Shown here one piece after another: positions 13,306 through 25,200 of a DNA stretch of 64,000 nucleotides; the stretch's first letter is position 1; each line of letters opens with the position of its first letter. Below the pieces are notes generated by a model. It was not told the origin of the DNA, did no database searches, and worked only from the letters and a program-made list of their open reading frames with translations. Both the position numbers and the translations under genes were made by a program. This stretch comes from Ptiloglossa arizonensis (taxonomy: Eukaryota; Arthropoda; Insecta; Hymenoptera; Colletidae): contig NW_027478961.1 of NCBI RefSeq assembly GCF_051014685.1, forward strand, positions 62,001 to 126,000, in the 5' to 3' direction.

Positions 13306-13488
13306 GTTGAGAAGGCAAAAAATTTTTCGCAATTCTGCTGCTCCAAACGCTTAACCAGAATGGCCTAGGGAAAAAATACACATACCGTTGTAATCGGGCG
13401 TGTTTCTACTTTCAGACGCAACAGGAATTTTTGGGTTATGTCAATCCGTTCGCGAGATATGGGAGTTTGAAGCTAACAATAAGAAATG
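13306..13488 (+). repeat. 183-bp monomer, insertion copy 6
   Basis: Insertion near 13,473-13,482 with gggttatgtc and cgggcgtgtttc. It is the 1068-bp-spaced duplicate of the copy at 12,238. Confidence 0.93.
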
Positions 13489-15081
13489 GTTGAGAAGGCA
13501 AAAAATTTTTCGCAATTCTGCTGCTCCAAACGCTTAACCAGAATGGCCTAGGGAAAAAATACACATACCGTTGTAATCGGGCGAGTTTCTACTTTCAAAT
13601 GCAATACGAATTTTTGGATTAGGTCAATCCGTTCGCGAGATATGAGAGTTTGAAGCTAAGAAATGGTTGAGAAGACAACAAATTTTTCGCACTTCTGCTG
13701 CTCCAATCGCTTAACCAGAATGACCTAGGGGAGAAATACACATACCGTTGTAAACGGGCGAGTTTCTACTTTCAAATGCAATACGAATTTTTGGATTAGG
13801 TCAATCCGTTCGCGAGATATGAGAGTTTGAAGCTAAGAAATGGTTGAGAAGACAACAAATTTTTCGCACTTCTGCTGCTTCAATCGCTTAACCAGAATGG
13901 CCTAGGGGAAAAATACACGTACCGTTGTAATCGGGCGAGTTTCTACTTTCAGACGCAATAGGAATTTTTCGGTTAGGTCAATCCGTTCGCGAGATATGGG
14001 AGTTTGAAGCCAAGAAATGGTTGAGAAGGCATAAAATTTTTCGCAATTCTACTGCTCCAATCGCTTAACCAGAATGACCTAGGGGAAAAATACACATACC
14101 GTTGTAAACGGGCGAGTTTCTACTTTCAGATGCAATAGGAATTTTTGGGTTAGGACAATCCGTTCGCGAGATATGGGAGTTTGAAGCGAAGAAATGGTTG
14201 AGAAGGCAAAAAATTTTTCGCAATTCTGCTGCTCCAAACGCTTAACCAGAATGGCCTAGGGAAAAAATACACATACCGTTGTAATCGGGCGAGCTTCTAC
14301 TTTCAGACGCAACAGGAATTTTTGGGTTAGGTCAATCCGTTCGCGAGATATGGGAGTTTGAAGCCAAGAAATGGTTGAGAAGGCAAAAAATTTTTCGCAA
14401 TTCTGCTGCTCCAAACGCTTAACCAGAATGGCCTAGGGAAAAAATACACATACCGTTGTAATCGGGCGAGTTTCTACTTTCAGATACAATAGGAATTTTT
14501 GGGTTCGGTCAATCCGTTCGCGAGATATGGGACTTTGAAGCTAAGAAATGGTTGACAAGACAACAAATTTTTCGCACTTCTGCTGCTCCAATCGCTTAAC
14601 CAGAATGGCCTAGGGGAAAAATACACATACCGTTGTAATCGGGCGAGTTTCTACTTTCAGACGCAATAGGAATTTTTCGGTTAGGTCAATCCGTTCGCGA
14701 GATATGGGAGTTTGAAGCCAAGAAATGGTTGAGAAGGCAAAAAATTTTTCGCAATTCTACTGCTCCAATCGCTTAACCAGAATGACCTAGGGGAAAAATA
14801 CACATACCGTTGTAAACGGGCGAGTTTCTACTTTCAGATGCAATAGGAATTTTTGGGTTAGGACAATCCGTTCGCGAGATATGGGAGTTTGAAGCGAAGA
14901 AATGGTTGAGGAGGCAAAAAATTTTTCGCAATTCTGCTGCTCCAAACGCTTAACCAGAATGGCCTAGGGAAAAAATACACATACCGTTGTAATCGGGCGA
15001 GCTTCTACTTTCAGACGCAACAGGAATTTTTGGGTTAGGTCAATCCGTTCGCGAGATATCGGAGTTTGAAGCCAAGAAATG

Positions 15082-15264
15082 GTTGAGAAGGCAAAAAATT
15101 TTTCGCAATTCTGCTGCTCCAAACGCTTAACCAGAATGGCCTAGGGAAAAAATACACATACCGTTGTAATCGGGCGAGTTTCTACTTTCAGACGCAACAG
15201 GAATTTTTGGGTTATGTCAATCCGTTCGCGAGATATGGGAGTTTGAAGCTAACAATAAGAAATG
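15082..15264 (+). repeat. 183-bp monomer, insertion copy 7
   Basis: Insertion near 15,249-15,258 with gggttatgtc but the usual cgggcgagtttc. It lies just after the third gatatcggag monomer. Confidence 0.93.
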
Positions 15265-17930
15265 GTTGAGAAGGCAAAAAATTTTTCGCAATTCTGCTGC
15301 TCCAAACGCTTAACCAGAATGGCCTAGGGAAAAAATACACATACCGTTGTAATCGGGCGAGTTTCTACTTTCAAATGCAATACGAATTTTTGGATTAGGT
15401 CAATCCGTTCGCGAGATATGAGAGTTTGAAGCTAAGAAATGGTTGAGAAGACAACAAATTTTTCGCACTTCTGCTGCTCCAATCGCTTAACCAGAATGGC
15501 CTAGGGGAAAAATACACGTACCGTTGTAATCGGGCGAGTTTCTACTTTCAGACGCAATAGGAATTTTTCGGTTAGGTCAATCCGTTCGCGAGATATGGGA
15601 GTTTGAAGCCAAGAAATGGTTGAGAAGGCAAAAAATTTTTCGCAATTCTACTGCTCCAATCGCTTAACCAGAATGACCTAGGGGAAAAATACACATACCG
15701 TTGTAAACGGGCGAGTTTCTACTTTCAGATGCAATAGGAATTTTTGGGTTAGGACAATCCGTTCGCGAGATATGGGAGTTTGAAGCGAAGAAATGGTTGA
15801 GAAGGCAAAAAATTTTTCGCAATTCTGCTGCTCCAAACGCTTAACCAGAATGGCCTAGGGAAAAAATACACATACCGTTGTAATCGGGCGAGCTTCTACT
15901 TTCAGACGCAACAGGAATTTTTGGGTTAGGTCAATCCGTTCGCGAGATATGGGAGTTTGAAGCCAAGAAATGGTTGAGAAGGCAAAAAATTTTTCGCAAT
16001 TCTGCTGCTCCAAACGCTTAACCAGAATGGCCTAGGGAAAAAATACACATACCGCTGTAATCGGGCGAGTTTCTACTTTCAGATACAATAGGAATTTTTG
16101 GGTTCGGTCAATCCGTTCGCGAGATATGGGACTTTGAAGCTAAGAAATGGTTGACAAGACAACAAATTTTTCGCACTTCTGCTGCTCCAATCGCTTAACC
16201 AGAATGGCCTAGGGGAAAAATACAAGAACCGTTGTAATCGGGCGAGTTTCTACTTTCAAATGCAATAGGAATTTTTGGGTTAGGTCAATCCGTTCGCGAG
16301 ATATGGGACTTTGAAGCTAAGAAATGGTTGACAATACAACAAATTTTTCGCAATTCTGCTGCTCCAATCGCTTAACCAGAATGGCCTAGGGGAAAAATAC
16401 ACATACCGTTGTAATCGGGCGAGTTTCTACTTTCAGACGCAACAGGAATTTTTGGGTTAGGTTAATCCGTTCGCGAGATATGGGAGTTTGAAGCTAAGAA
16501 ATGGTTGAGAAGGCAAAAAAATTTTCGCAATTCTGCTGCTCCAAACGCTTAACCAGAATGGCCTAGGGGAAAAATACACGTACCGTTGTAATCGGGCGAG
16601 TTTCTACTTTCAGACGCAATAGGAATTTTTCGGTTAGGTTAATCCGTTCGCGAGATATGGGAGTTTGAAGCCAAGAAATGGTTGAGAAGGCAAAAAATTT
16701 TTCGCAATTCTGCTGCTTCAAACGCTTAACCAGAATGGCCTAGGGAAAAAATACACATACCGTTGTAATCGGGCGAGTTTCTACTTTCAAATGCAATACG
16801 AATTTTTGGATTAGGTCAATCCGTTCGCGAGATATGAGAGTTTGAAGCTAAGAAATGGTTGAGAAGACAACAAATTTTTCGCACTTCTGCTGCTCCAATC
16901 GCTTAACCAGAATGGCCTAGGGGAAAAATACACGTACCGTTGTAATCGGGCGAGTTTCTACTTTCAGACGCAATAGGAATTTTTCGGTTAGGTCAATCCG
17001 TTCGCGAGATATGAGAGTTTGAAGCCAAGAAATGGTTGAGAAGGCAAAAAATTTTTCGCAATTCTACTGCTCCAATCGCTTAACCAGAATGGCCTAGGGG
17101 AAAAATACACGTACCGTTGTAATCGGGCGAGTTTCTACTTTCAGACGCAACAGGAATTTTTGGGTTAGGTCAATCCGTTCGCGACATATGGGAGTTTGAA
17201 GCCAAGAAATGGTTGAGAAGGCAAAAAATTTTTCGCAATTCTGCTGCTCCAAACGCTTAACCAGAATGGCCTAGGGAAAAAATACACATACCGCTGTAAT
17301 CGGGCGAGTTTCTACTTTCAAATGCAATACGAATTTTTGGATTAGGTCAATCCGTTCGCGAGATATGAGAGTTTGAAGCTAAGAAATGGTTGAGAAGACA
17401 ACAAATTTTTCGCACTTCTGCTGCTCCAATCGCTTAACCAGAATGGCCTAGGGGAAAAATACACGTACCGTTGTAATCGGGCGAGTTTCTACTTTCAGAC
17501 GCAATAGGAATTTTTCGGTTAGGTCAATCCGTTCGCGAGATATGGGAGTTTGAAGCCAAGAAATGGTTGAGAAGGCAAAAAATTTTTCACAATTCTACTG
17601 CTCCAATCGCTTAACCAGAATGACCTAGGGGAAAAATACACATACCGTTGTAAACGGGCGAGTTTCTACTTTCAGATGCAATAGGAATTTTTGGGTTAGG
17701 ACAATCCGTTCGCGAGATATGGGAGTTTGAAGCGAAGAAATGGTTGAGAAGGCAAAAAATTTTTCGCAATTCTGCTGCTCCAAACGCTTAACCAGAATGG
17801 CCTAGGGAAAAAATACACATACCGTTGTAATCGGGCGAGCTTCTACTTTCAGACGCAACAGGAATTTTTGGGTTAGGTCAATCCGTTCGCGAGATATGGG
17901 AGTTTGAAGCCAAGAAATGGTTGAGAAGGC

Positions 17931-17941
17931 AAAAAATTTTT
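17931..17941. other. A6T5 tract of the monomer, shown in the reference copy
   Basis: Every monomer has a near-symmetric A-tract/T-tract block (aaaaaattttt or aacaaattttt) at positions 12-22. A further A6 sits at 66-71 and a T5 at 123-127. The tract centres are roughly 51 and 57 bp apart. Such tracts stiffen or bend DNA and are common in satellites that position nucleosomes. The tracts are seen; an effect on curvature is inferred. Confidence 0.6.
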
Positions 17942-17996
17942 CGCAATTCTGCTGCTCCAAACGCTTAACCAGAATGGCCTAGGGAAAAAATACACA

Positions 17997-18013
17997 TACC
18001 GTTGTAATCGGGC
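17997..18013 (+). other. CENP-B-box-like site A (monomer positions 78-94), shown in the reference copy
   Basis: Aligned to the mammalian CENP-B box consensus YTTCGTTGGAARCGGGA, this 17-mer (taccgttgtaatcgggc) matches 12 of 17 positions. It matches 13 where the copy reads gtaaacggg, a common left-domain variant. Of the nine core bases (TTCG, A, CGGG) seven match; the first two T are replaced by A and C. The block recurs in almost every monomer and is among the least variable parts of the unit. The matches are seen; binding by a CENP-B-like protein is inference, and a 7/9 core match is common by chance in 177 bp. Confidence 0.4.
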
Positions 18014-18061
18014 GAGTTTCTACTTTCAGACGCAACAGGAATTTTTGGGTTAGGTTAATCC

Positions 18062-18078
18062 GTTCGCGAGATATGGGA
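18062..18078 (+). other. CENP-B-box-like site B (monomer positions 143-159), shown in the reference copy
   Basis: The 17-mer gttcgcgagatatggga fits the core pattern nTTCGnnnnAnnCGGGn at 8 of 9 positions; only the C of CGGG is T. Overall 11 of 17 consensus positions match. It holds the TCGCGA palindrome. Variants that weaken it are gatatgAgag, gatatCggag and, in one right-domain monomer class, cgttAgcgag, which breaks TTCG. By a rough count a core match this good is expected by chance in only a few percent of random 177-bp units on both strands, so it is suggestive rather than proven. Confidence 0.45.
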
Positions 18079-20928
18079 GTTTGAAGCTAAGAAATGGTTG
18101 AGAAGGCAAAAAATTTTTCGCAATTCTGCTGCTCCAAACGCTGAACCAGAATGGCCTAGGGAAAAAATACACATACCGTTGTAATCGGGCGAGTTTCTAC
18201 TTTCAAATGCAATACGAATTTTTGGATTAGGTCAATCCGTTCGCGAGATATGAGAGTTTGAAGCTAAGAAATGGTTGAGAAGGCAAAAAATTTTTCGCAA
18301 TTCTGCTGCTCCAAACGCTTAACCAGAATGGCCTAGGGAAAAAATACACATACCGTTGTAATCGGGCGAGCTTCTACTTTCAGACGCAACAGGAATTTTT
18401 GGGTTAGGTCAATCCGTTCGCGAGATATGGGAGTTTGAAGCCAAGAAATGGTTGAGAAGGCAAAAAATTTTTCGCAATTCTGCTGCTCCAAACGCTTAAC
18501 CAGAATGGCCTAGGGAAAAAATACACATACCGCTGTAATCGGGCGAGTTTCTACTTTCAGATACAATAGGAATTTTTGGGTTCGGTCAATCCGTTCGCGA
18601 GATATGGGACTTTGAAGCTAAGAAATGGTTGACAAGACAACAAATTTTTCGCACTTCTGCTGCTCCAATCGCTTAACCAGAATGGCCTAGGGGAAAAATA
18701 CAAGAACCGTTGTAATCGGGCGAGTTTCTACTTTCAAATGCAATAGGAATTTTTGGGTTAGGTCAATCCGTTCGCGAGATATGGGACTTTGAAGCTAAGA
18801 AATGGTTGACAATACAACAAATTTTTCGCAATTCTGCTGCTCCAATCGCTTAACCAGAATGGCCTAGGGGAAAAATACACATACCGTTGTAATCGGGCGA
18901 GTTTCTACTTTCAGACGCAACAGGAATTTTTGGGTTAGGTTAATCCGTTCGCGAGATATGGGAGTTTGAAGCTAAGAAATGGTTGAGAAGGCAAAAAAAT
19001 TTTCGCAATTCTGCTGCTCCAAACGCTTAACCAGAATGGCCTAGGGGAAAAATACACGTACCGTTGTAATCGGGCGAGTTTCTACTTTCAGACGCAATAG
19101 GAATTTTTCGGTTAGGTTAATCCGTTCGCGAGATATGGGAGTTTGAAGCCAAGAAATGGTTGAGAAGGCAAAAAATTTTTCGCAATTCTGCTGCTTCAAA
19201 CGCTTAACCAGAATGGCCTAGGGAAAAAATACACATACCGTTGTAATCGGGCGAGTTTCTACTTTCAAATGCAATACGAATTTTTGGATTAGGTCAATCC
19301 GTTCGCGAGATATGAGAGTTTGAAGCTAAGAAATGGTTGAGAAGACAACAAATTTTTCGCACTTCTGCTGCTCCAATCGCTTAACCAGAATGGCCTAGGG
19401 GAAAAATACACGTACCGTTGTAATCGGGCGAGTTTCTACTTTCAGACGCAATAGGAATTTTTCGGTTAGGTCAATCCGTTCGCGAGATATGGGAGTTTGA
19501 AGCCAAGAAATGGTTGAGAAGGCAAAAAATTTTTCGCAATTCTACTGCTCCAATCGCTTAACCAGAATGACCTAGGGGAAAAATACACATACCGTTGTAA
19601 ACGGGCGAGTTTCTACTTTCAGATGCAATAGGAATTTTTGGGTTAGGACAATCCGTTCGCGAGATATGGGAGTTTGAAGCGAAGAAATGGTTGAGGAGGC
19701 AAAAAATTTTTCGCAATTCTGCTGCTCCAAACGCTTAACCAGAATGGCCTAGGGAAAAAATACACATACCGTTGTAATCGGGCGAGCTTCTACTTTCAGA
19801 CGCAATAGGAATTTTTGGGTTAGGTCAATCCGTTCGCGACATATGGGAGTTTGAAGCCAAGAAATGGTTGAGAAGGCAAAAAATTTTTCGCAATTCTGCT
19901 GCTCCAAACGCTTAACCAGAATGGCCTAGGGAAAAAATACACATACCGCTGTAATCGGGCGAGTTTCTACTTTCAAATGCAATACGAATTTTTGGATTAG
20001 GTCAATCCGTTCGCGAGATATGAGAGTTTGAAGCTAAGAAATGGTTGAGAAGACAACAAATTTTTCGCACTTCTGCTGCTCCAATCGCTTAACCAGAATG
20101 GCCTAGGGGAAAAATACACGTACCGTTGTAATCGGGCGAGTTTCTACTTTCAGACGCAATAGGAATTTTTCGGTTAGGTCAATCCGTTCGCGAGATATGG
20201 GAGTTTGAAGCCAAGAAATGGTTGAGAAGGCAAAAAATTTTTCGCAATTCTACTGCTCCAATCGCTTAACCAGAATGACCTAGGGGAAAAATACACATAC
20301 CGTTGTAAACGGGCGAGTTTCTACTTTCAGATGCAATAGGAATTTTTGGGTTAGGACAATCCGTTCGCGAGATATGGGAGTTTGAAGCGAAGAAATGGTT
20401 GAGAAGGCAAAAAATTTTTCGCAATTCTGCTGCTCCAAACGCTTAACCAGAATGGCCTAGGGAAAAAATACACATACCGTTGTAATCGGGCGAGCTTCTA
20501 CTTTCAGACGCAACAGGAATTTTTGGGTTAGGTCAATCCGTTCGCGAGATATGGGAGTTTGAAGCCAAGAAATGGTTGAGAAGGCAAAAAATTTTTCGCA
20601 ATTCTACTGCTCCAATCGCTTAACCAGAATGACCTAGGGGAAAAATACACATACCGTTGTAAACGGGCGAGTTTCTACTTTCAGATGCAATAGGAATTTT
20701 TGGGTTAGGACAATCCGTTCGCGAGATATGGGAGTTTGAAGCGAAGAAATGGTTGAGGAGGCAAAAAATTTTTCGCAATTCTGCTGCTCCAAACGCTTAA
20801 CCAGAATGGCCTAGGGAAAAAATACACATACCGTTGTAATCGGGCGAGCTTCTACTTTCAGACGCAACAGGAATTTTTGGGTTAGGTCAATCCGTTCGCG
20901 ACATATGGGAGTTTGAAGCCAAGAAATG

Positions 20929-21111
20929 GTTGAGAAGGCAAAAAATTTTTCGCAATTCTGCTGCTCCAAACGCTTAACCAGAATGGCCTAGGGAAAAAAT
21001 ACACATACCGTTGTAATCGGGCGAGTTTCTACTTTCAGACGCAACAGGAATTTTTGGGTTATGTCAATCCGTTCGCGAGATATGGGAGTTTGAAGCTAAC
21101 AATAAGAAATG
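20929..21111 (+). repeat. 183-bp monomer, insertion copy 8
   Basis: Insertion near 21,096-21,105 with gggttatgtc; the next monomer has cacatgccg. The same pair recurs with copies 9 and 10. Confidence 0.93.
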
Positions 21112-22224
21112 GTTGAGAAGGCAAAAAATTTTTCGCAATTCTGCTGCTCCAAACGCTTAACCAGAATGGCCTAGGGAAAAAATACACATGCCGTTGTAAT
21201 CGGGCGAGTTTCTACTTTCAAATGCAATACGAATTTTTGGATTAGGTCAATCCGTTCGCGAGATATGAGAGTTTGAAGCTAAGAAATGGTTGAGAAGACA
21301 ACAAATTTTTCGCACTTCTGCTGCTCCAATCGCTTAACCAGAATGGCCTAGGGGAAAAATACACGTACCGTTGTAATCGGGCGAGTTTCTACTTTCAGAC
21401 GCAATAGGAATTTTTCGGTTAGCCCAATCCGTTCGCGAGATATGGGAGTTTGAAGCCAAGAAATGGTTGAGAAGGCAAAAAATTTTTCGCAATTCTACTG
21501 CTCCAATCGCTTAACCAGAATGACCTAGGGGAAAAATACACATACCGTTGTAAACGGGCGAGTTTCTACTTTCAGATGCAATAGGAATTTTTGGGTTAGG
21601 ACAATCCGTTCGCGAGATATGGGAGTTTGAATCGAAGAAATGGTTGAGAAGGCAAAAAATTTTTCGCAATTCTGCTGCTCCAAATGCTTAACCAGAATGG
21701 CCTAGGGAAAAAATACACATACCGTTGTAATCGGGCGAGCTTCTACTTTCAGACGCAACAGGAATTTTTGGGTTAGGTCAATCCGTTCGCGAGATATGGG
21801 AGTTTGAAGCCAAGAAATGGTTGAGAAGGCAAAAAATTTTTCGCAATTCTGCTGCTCCAAACGCGTAACCAGAATGGCCTAGGGAAAAAATACACATACC
21901 GTTGTAATCGGGCGAGTTTCTACTTTCAGATACAATAGGAATTTTTGGGTTCGGTCAATCCGTTCGCGAGATATGGGACTTTGAAGCTAAGAAATGGTTG
22001 ACAAGACAACAAATTTTTCGCACTTCTGCTGCTCCAAACGCTTAACCAGAATGGCCTAGGGGAAAAATACAAGAACCGTTGTAATCGGGCGAGTTTCTAC
22101 TTTCAAATGCAATAGGAATTTTTGGGTTAGGTCAATCCGTTCGCGAGATATGGGACTTTGAAGCTAACAAATGGTTGACAAGACAACAAATTTTTCGCAA
22201 TTCTGCTGCTCCAATCGCTTAACC

Positions 22225-25200
22225 AGAATGGCCTAGGGGAAAAATACACATACCGTTGTAATCGGGCGAGTTTCTACTTTCAGACGCAACAGGAATTTTT
22301 GGGTTAGGTTAATCCGTTCGCGAGATATGGGAGTTTGAAGCTAAGAAATGGTTGAGAAGGCAACAAATTTTTCGCAATTCTGCTGCTCCAAACGCTTAAC
22401 CAGAATGGCCTAGGGGAAAAATACACGTACCGTTGTAATCGGGCGAGTTTCTACTTTCAGACGCAATAGGAATTTTTCGGTTAGGTTAATCCGTTCGCGA
22501 GATATGGGAGTTTGAAGCCAAGAAATGGTTGAGAAGGCAAAAAATTTTTCGCAATTCTGCTGCTCCAAACGCTTAACCAGAATGGCCTAGGGAAAAAATA
22601 CACATACCGTTGTAATCGGGCGAGTTTCTACTTTCAAATGCAATACGAATTTTTGGATTAGGTCAATCCGTTCGCGAGATATGAGAGTTTGAAGCTAAGA
22701 AATGGTTGAGAAGACAACAAATTTTTCGCACTTCTGCTGCTCCAATCGCTTAACCAGAATGGCCTAGGGGAAAAATACACGTACCGTTTTAACCGGGCGA
22801 GTTTCTACTTTCAGATGCATAAGGAATTTTTGGGTTAGGACAATCCGTTCGCGAGATATGGGAGTTTGAAGCCAAGAAATGGTTGAGAAGGCAAAAAATT
22901 TTTCGCCATTCTACTGCTCCAAACTCTTAACCAGAATGGCCTAGGGAAAAAATACACATACCGTTGTAAACGGGCGAGTTTCTACTTTCAGACGCAGCAG
23001 GAATTTTTGGGTTTGGTCAATCCGTTCGCGAGATATGGGACTTTGAAGCTAAGAAATGGTTGAGAAGACAACAAATTTTTCGCATTTCTGCTGCACCAAA
23101 CGCTTAACCAGAATGGGCTGGGGAAAAAATACACGTACCGTTGTAATCGGGCGAGTTTCTACTTTCAAATGCAATACGAATTTTTGGATTAGGTCAATCC
23201 GTTCGCGAGATATGAGAGTTTGAAGCTAAGAAATGGTTGAGGAGACAACAAATTTTTCGCACTTCTGCTGCTCCAATCGCTTAACCAGAATGGCCTAGGC
23301 GAAAAATACACGTACCGTTGTAATCGGGCGAGTTTCTACTTTCAGACGCAATAGGAATTTTTCGGTTAGGTCAATCCGTTCGCGAGATATGGGAGTTTGA
23401 AGCCAAGAAATGGTTGAGAAGGCAAAAAATTTTTCGCAATTCTACTGCTCCAATCGCTTAACCAGAATGGCCTAGGGGAAAAATACACATACCGTTGTAA
23501 ACGGGCGAGTTTCTACTTTCAGATGCAATAGGAATTTTTGGGTTAGGACAATCCGTTCGCGAGATATGGCAGTTTGAAGCGAAGAAATGGTTGAGAAGGC
23601 AAAAAATTTTTCGCAATTCTGCTGCTCCAAACGCTTAACCAGAATGGCCTAGGGAAAAAATACACATACCGTTGTAACCGGGCGAGCTTCTACTTTCAGA
23701 CGCAACAGGAATTTTTGGGTTAGGTCAATCCGTTCGCGAGATATGGGAGTTTGAAGCCAAGAAATGGTTGAGAAGGCAAAAAATTTTTCGCAATTCTGCT
23801 GCTCCAATCGCTTAACCAGAATGGCCTAGGGGAAAAATACACGTACCGTTGTAATCGGGCGAGTTTCTACTTTCAGACGCAATAGAAATTTTTCGGTTAG
23901 GTCAATCCGTTCGCGAGATATGGGAGTTTGAAGCCAAGAAATGGTTGAGAAGGCAAAAAATTTTTCGCAATTCTACTGCTCCAATCGCTTAACCAGAATG
24001 ACCTAGGGGAAAAATACACATACCGTTGTAAACGGGCGAGTTTCTACTTTCAGATGCAATAGGAATTTTTGGGTTAGGACAATCCGTTCGCGAGATATGG
24101 GAGTTTGAAGCGAAGAAATGGTTGAGGAGGCAAAAAATTTTTCGCAATTCTGCTGCTCCAAACGCTTAACCAGAATGGCCTAGGGAAAAAATACACATAC
24201 CGTTGTAATCGGGCGAGCTTCTACTTTCAGACGCAACAGGAATTTTTGGGTTAGGTCAATCCGTTCGCGACATATGGGAGTTTGAAGCCAAGAAATGGTT
24301 GAGAAGGCAAAAAATTTTTCGCAATTCTGCTGCTCCAAACGCTTAACCAGAATGGCCTAGGGAAAAAATACACATACCGTTGTAATCGGGCGAGTTTCTA
24401 CTTTCAGACGCAACAGGAATTTTTGGGTTATGTCAATCCGTTCGCGAGATATGGGAGTTTGAAGCTAACAATAAGAAATGGTTGAGAAGGCAAAAAATTT
24501 TTCGCAATTCTGCTGCTCCAAACGCTTAACCAGAATGGCCTAGGGAAAAAATACACATGCCGTTGTAATCGGGCGAGTTTCTACTTTCAAATGCAATACG
24601 AATTTTTGGATTAGGTCAATCCGTTCGCGAGATATGAGAGTTTGAAGCTAAGAAATGGTTGAGAAGACAACAAATTTTTCGCACTTCTGCTGCTCCAATC
24701 GCTTAACCAGAATGGCCTAGGGGAAAAATACACGTACCGTTGTAATCGGGCGAGTTTCTACTTTCAGACGCAATAGGAATTTTTCGGTTAGCCCAATCCG
24801 TTCGCGAGATATGGGAGTTTGAAGCCAAGAAATGGTTGAGAAGGCAAAAAATTTTTCGCAATTCTACTGCTCCAATCGCTTAACCAGAATGACCTAGGGG
24901 AAAAATACACATACCGTTGTAAACGGGCGAGTTTCTACTTTCAGATGCAATAGGAATTTTTGGGTTAGGACAATCCGTTCGCGAGATATGGGAGTTTGAA
25001 GCGAAGAAATGGTTGAGAAGGCAAAAAATTTTTCGCAATTCTGCTGCTCCAAACGCTTAACCAGAATGGCCTAGGGAAAAAATACACATACCGTTGTAAT
25101 CGGGCGAGTTTCTACTTTCAGACGCAACAGGAATTTTTGGGTTAGGTTAATCCGTTCGCGAGATATGGGAGTTTGAAGCTAAGAAATGGTTGAGAAGGCA

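Larger units (their letters stand above)
11826..13774 (+). repeat. 0.88-kb segment duplicated at 1068-bp spacing (6-mer with one 183-bp monomer)
   Basis: About 11,826-12,706 recurs at 12,894-13,774. Both carry the rare gatatcggag change (12,211 and 13,279), a gttgaggagg monomer, a 183-bp monomer (12,238-12,420 and 13,306-13,488) and the gggagaaatac variant. The same gatatcggag haplotype appears a third time at 15,055, 1776 bp further on, again with a 183-bp monomer close behind. Confidence 0.7.
17920..18096 (+). repeat. Representative 177-bp monomer (reference copy for positions)
   Basis: This copy lies close to the majority sequence and is used as the numbering reference. Landmarks by monomer position are: 12-22 A6T5 tract; 31-36 tgctgc; 59-64 CCTAGG palindrome; 66-71 A6; 78-94 first CENP-B-box-like site; 89-96 tcgggcga; 123-127 T5; 128-135 gggttagg; 143-159 second CENP-B-box-like site containing the TCGCGA palindrome at 145-150. 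It counts 33 C, 43 G and 9 CpG by hand in the consensus, an observed/expected CpG ratio of about 1.1. Frequent variants are gttgaCaagAcaaC at the start, aaTcgc for aaAcgc near 40-44, Ggggaaaaa for gggaaaaaa near 63-71, cacGtacc for cacAtacc, and a hypervariable stretch at 109-119 (for example cagacgcaac, caaatgcaat, cagatgcata). Confidence 0.93.
15790..19568 (+). repeat. 1.3-kb segment duplicated at 2478-bp spacing (14-mer)
   Basis: About 15,790-17,090 recurs at about 18,268-19,568. Shared rare markers are accgctgtaatc at 16,051 and 18,529, acaatacaac at 16,331 and 18,809, an A7T4 version of the A-tract near 16,513 and 18,991, and ggttaatccg. The offset is exactly 14 x 177. The stretch between (17.1-18.3 kb) has the same monomer classes in another order. 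Confidence 0.75.
20545..25109 (+). repeat. 1.2-kb segment duplicated at 3369-bp spacing
   Basis: About 20,545-21,740 recurs at about 23,914-25,109. Markers are gttgaggagg at 20,752 and 24,121, the 183-bp monomers at 20,929-21,111 and 24,298-24,480, cacatgccg, and the rare ggttagcccaatccg at 21,421 and 24,790. The offset equals 19 x 177 plus one 6-bp insertion. Confidence 0.7.

Noticed and set aside
18047..18054. Telomere-like gggttagg in the monomer
   Set aside because: Only one telomere-like unit per 177 bp, never in tandem and often altered (ggttaagtc, ggttcggtc, ggataggtc). A chance match is the simplest reading.
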